A stretch of 64,000 nt of DNA from Rivihabitans pingtungensis. Its GTDB lineage: Bacteria > Pseudomonadota > Gammaproteobacteria > Burkholderiales > Aquaspirillaceae. The DNA lies in NCBI RefSeq assembly GCF_003201855.1, contig NZ_QJKI01000005.1:1-64000 (forward strand), written 5' to 3'. The notes under the pieces were generated by a model that ran no database searches, had not been told where the DNA came from, and saw nothing but the letters and a program-made list of their open reading frames with translations. Positions 62,301 through 64,000 of this stretch are shown one piece after another. How positions within the stretch are numbered: the stretch's first letter is position 1; each line of letters begins with the position of its first letter. The position numbers and the translations under genes are program-made.

Positions 62301-63379
62301 AAGGTGCGTTGCAGGCTCTCTTGCTGCTCAAAGCCGGCGTTGTCCAGGCTGTCGAAGGTTTCGGGCAGGCATACCGACACGCTGCAACACAACATGGTGA
62401 CTTGGCGTTTTTCTTCGCGGCTGGGCTGGCAAATGGCGGTGGGCAGCTCGGCGGCGCGGTCGGCCGCAGGCAGCGGCAGCGACACACCCACCAGATCGTC
62501 CAGGCGGATGCGAGCCAGTTCCAGCAGCATATCGCCAGCGGAGGCATGGCGTTCGACGCGCTTCTTGCGCAGCGCCTTGCGCAACAAAGTAGCCACCGGG
62601 TGCAGGCCAATAGCCTTGGGCAGAACGGTTTCTTGCGGCACCAGCTTTTGATAAAAGATATCCGCTGCCGACGCGCCTTCAAACACCGGCCGCCCGGTCA
62701 GGCACTCGATAAACACCAGCGCCCAGGCGTACAAATCCGCCTGCACGCTGGGCGATTCGCCGCGCAATTGCTCGGGCGCACAGTAGGCTGGCGTGCCCAG
62801 GCACTCGTCGGCCAGGGTCATGTTTTTGAAATGCGGCTCGCGCAGATCCGGCGCCACGGTGCTGATGCCAAAATCCAGTACCTTGGCGTGGTTGACCACC
62901 CCATAGCGGGCAATCATGATGTTTTCTGGCTTGATGTCACGGTGCACAATGCCCAGTTGGTGGGCGCAAGCCAGCGCATCCAGCACCTGGCTCATCAGCC
63001 GGCCGGTTTCCAGTGGGTCCAGCGGGCCTTCTTGCAACAAACGCTGCTTGAGGGTCACACCGGGGACATATTCAAATACCCCGTAAACATACTGTCCGCA
63101 TACGCCATCATCCAGCAGTTGCACAATGCTGGGATGACGCAGCCGTGAGCATAACGTGGTTTCTCGGCGGAAGCGCTCGATGCGGCGGGCATCGTCATGC
63201 ACATGGGCAATCTTGATGGCGACGGTTTGGCCATTTTTGTCGGCGCGCGCCAGATACACGGCGCCATAGCTGCCGGCGCCCAGCAGGGATTCCAGGGTGT
63301 AACCGGGAATCTCGATGCGCACGGGTGACCCGGAGGGAGGGAGCGGGCGGGGGATGTCCCCGGCAAGAGGCGCTTTCAT
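59372..63379 (-). CDS. TOMM-system kinase/cyclase-like fusion signalling protein
   Basis: A 1335-residue protein. Residues about 25-290 are a Ser/Thr kinase: GAGSYGAVYLARA, VAIK (Lys56), HRDIKPEN (146-153), DFG (169-171) and GTPAYCAPEQLRG, all intact. Residues about 325-500 resemble a class III nucleotide cyclase, but RQVTMLCCSVSV and GSLGHQFSVMFGYP lack both metal-binding aspartates, so it is probably inactive. A P-loop ATPase follows (GEAGVGKS at 552-559, LLMVEDLHWAD further on), then a long TPR-like helical C-terminus. The architecture matches the TOMM kinase/cyclase fusion family. Directly upstream of the precursor gene. Confidence 0.87.
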   Translation of the reverse strand: MKAPLAGDIPRPLPPSGSPVRIEIPGYTLESLLGAGSYGAVYLARADKNGQTVAIKIAHVHDDARRIERFRRETTLCSRLRHPSIVQLLDDGVCGQYVYGVFEYVPGVTLKQRLLQEGPLDPLETGRLMSQVLDALACAHQLGIVHRDIKPENIMIARYGVVNHAKVLDFGISTVAPDLREPHFKNMTLADECLGTPAYCAPEQLRGESPSVQADLYAWALVFIECLTGRPVFEGASAADIFYQKLVPQETVLPKAIGLHPVATLLRKALRKKRVERHASAGDMLLELARIRLDDLVGVSLPLPAADRAAELPTAICQPSREEKRQVTMLCCSVSVCLPETFDSLDNAGFEQQESLQRTLCQVFQEAALMRGGALIGSLGHQFSVMFGYPRSTEGDARLAASIAVELAQLACARQGDAALCRAGAELQVRIGLHAGMVVAADGEVSPGNTLNIALQMESHAGPGEIWASEAYRQLLRGLAEFEAAGRVRVPSASATVGCFKLLAHTLQPIEVAAGSDSWHTRCIGRASELRQVLRGWRQARLGQGSGWLLRGEAGVGKSCLSETLRRHIASRGGLTLCARCFPEYENNALSPLLSLLRQQVLAGVEPVAQIARLTQALHDAGCDVDRVMPIFCAWLALPFARQDAGAVSPVLQKQLLIEALAQWLAHLARQTPVLLMVEDLHWADSATLDALRHVAQRLSGQAMVLLMTCRPGVTLEAESVHALELARLKPAEAAAMVRHLFAPRQLADSVVDSVVARTEGVPLFIQELAHVLRDTSLVEADGVWGFKPGAQVNAIPITLRESLHSRFDQLGAARDILQLAATIGREVDGGLLRVCAAEAGPDALALALHILVDAGLLARADHDRYVFRHALIRDAAYDIMLVSQQRQRHERVAQAIVAHDPQQLIDAPGAVAHHFARAEHYPRAVELGLAQLRLTQHRSLNDETLAYAGQVDEWIHRLEGRAQLEARLELNGCVTQALMNKYGWAHPQVAEKIALSEAILAQDISAELRLQHLWTTLTFHHVASNRAEVMQLADAMLQQALSSHDSHTHVSARLWLGLAHYSEGRFDHAERELTAAIDTHDHQAHAGHAVRFGLDTLVWSRAARALVRWGLGHEQLARDDARVAVARARQQAHAPSLGMALLYLGLFELGRDDAIAAQTVCDELIELANRYGLPAFLGYAQIIRSWAVGEVADADTGIQALWSIGCRYCQTYYRAFAAHTLARQGDFAGALARLDDSLSLVAPLAERLHEAELYWHKARYLRASGAEASQVRAAAVAAADCARTGGKCRTEAQAMTLLAELDTDPDLRAHAVQRVRELLALRPELASWAHLSPT

Positions 63380-63840
63380 GGCTGGTCCTTATCCTTGGGT
63401 GGCTCAGGCGCGCATGCCCCATGCCAAACCAATGGACGTCATGGCCAACACATGAACTCTGCGCACCTGCATCATGCTGAACTCTCCGACTCAAAACGCC
63501 ATGTGGATACACAGCCACCGCAGCATCAGGTCGAATGGCCCCATAGTGACACAGGGCAGCACGTTCTCGACACATGACATCACGCCTTCCGCCGTAGCGG
63601 ATATTTGGCCAACCTTGCAGACCGACGGGAGCGGCAAATTCAACGCCACCCCAAAAACCATGTCGTTTTGCTAAATACGTAAAACTACTTGAGTAAATCT
63701 ACGCATATTGACCCATATCCCGGATAGCTGCCTCAATTACACCTCATAACAACCATGGCATCAGGGTAGCTGGCAACAGGATGGACGTGCGGTGCCAGTG
63801 TTGTAATCGCGCATCATTGCTGAACAGGCTGCGCAAAAAG
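63380..63840. other. Intergenic region upstream of the TOMM kinase gene
   Basis: About 460 bases, somewhat AT-richer than the genes, probably with the TOMM operon promoter. No convincing gene, RNA or repeat of the families above was found. A TGATGC-like feature or -10 hexamer cannot be fixed with confidence. Confidence 0.4.
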
Positions 63841-63876
63841 CATCACGCCGCCCCCAGGACAGGGGGCGGCGTGATG
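63841..63876 (-). terminator. Rho-independent terminator of a leftward gene at the window edge
   Basis: The arms CATCACGCCGCCCCC and GGGGGCGGCGTGATG pair perfectly over 15 bases with a 6-base loop. On the minus strand the stem is followed by CTTTTT, so it ends transcription coming from the right edge. Confidence 0.88.
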
Positions 63877-63933
63877 GCTCAGGCAGAGAGACGGCCGACT
63901 CAAAAGGCGGCCAGAGTATCAAGCAGGCAGGCT

Positions 63934-64000
63934 CAAGAAGCTGGGGCGCTCACTGCTGCCGGCGGGGTTTTCGGCTCGTCATGCGGCGCATCCGGGTGCC
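63934..64000 (-). CDS. C-terminal end of an unidentified protein (cut by window edge)
   Basis: On the minus strand a frame open to the window edge ends HPDAPHDEPKTPPAAVSAPA-Ser followed by TGA at 63934-63936. The tail is proline- and alanine-rich, as in many protein C-termini. A good terminator starts 57 bases downstream. Too little is visible to name a family. It is upstream of the TOMM kinase in the same direction. Confidence 0.5.

Noticed and set aside
61870..62420. Active adenylate cyclase in the TOMM kinase protein
   Set aside because: Both metal-binding aspartates expected in class III cyclases are replaced, so an active-cyclase call cannot be supported from the sequence.

Overview
The window is high-GC, gene-dense chromosomal DNA of a Gram-negative proteobacterium. 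Outer-membrane porins, an aminopeptidase N of the E. coli type, PuuD-type urate oxidation, PQQ-dehydrogenase accessory proteins and Neisseria dRS3-like 20-bp repeats all point to a betaproteobacterium, possibly of the Neisseriales. This placement is inferred from gene content and repeats; there is no rRNA in the window.

Layout. Positions 1-1434 are a lower-GC patch: the end of an IS5-family element, a small MITE copy and an isolated cytosolic-type 5'-nucleotidase. About 1.8-33 kb is dominated by purine salvage, uptake and catabolism: gpt, uraD, uraH, puuD (membrane urate oxidase with cytochrome c), guaD, an NMT1/THI5-like ABC importer with a candidate sigma-54 promoter, a Tsx-like nucleoside porin, a BMP-family binding protein, xdhABC and a BMP-type ABC transporter (ATPase plus two permeases). 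Interspersed are pepN, an MFS exporter/LysR pair, a DapA-like lyase, a RES-type toxin-antitoxin pair and a Fur-box-controlled hemP. At 33-45 kb lie glpQ, xthA, an arsR-arsC-acr3 operon, a GlxA-type regulator, a LysR/DODA dioxygenase pair, cytochrome b561 with two YceI proteins, and a flavin-binding protein divergent from a MocR regulator. At 46.6-52.3 kb is a set of accessory genes for PQQ-dependent alcohol oxidation (MBL hydrolase, SoxYZ-like carrier, MoxJ-like binding protein, cytochrome c, DUF779, aldehyde dehydrogenase) without the PQQ dehydrogenase itself. At 53.9-63.4 kb is a thiazole/oxazole-modified peptide (TOMM) locus: FHA protein, E1-like/YcaO cyclodehydratase, methyltransferase, a two-module precursor, and a 1335-residue kinase/pseudo-cyclase/P-loop signalling protein.

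The most striking non-coding structure is a family of about 115-bp imperfect palindromes, here called the TAAG palindrome. There are about 20 full or partial copies, all intergenic. In at least ten cases the outer TAA/TTA of the element is itself the stop codon of the adjacent gene. One copy is split by a 235-bp MITE with terminal inverted repeats and a TA target duplication, so the uninterrupted sequence can be reconstructed. Two further copies of this MITE, dRS3-like palindromes, and a separate 143-bp inverted-repeat element that encodes the C-terminus of the GlxA-like regulator complete the repeat landscape.

The most distinctive system is the TOMM locus. Its giant regulator has an apparently intact Ser/Thr kinase but a cyclase-like domain with both metal-binding aspartates replaced, and an FHA phosphothreonine reader lies in the same gene set. 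This suggests phospho-signalling control of a modified-peptide pathway.
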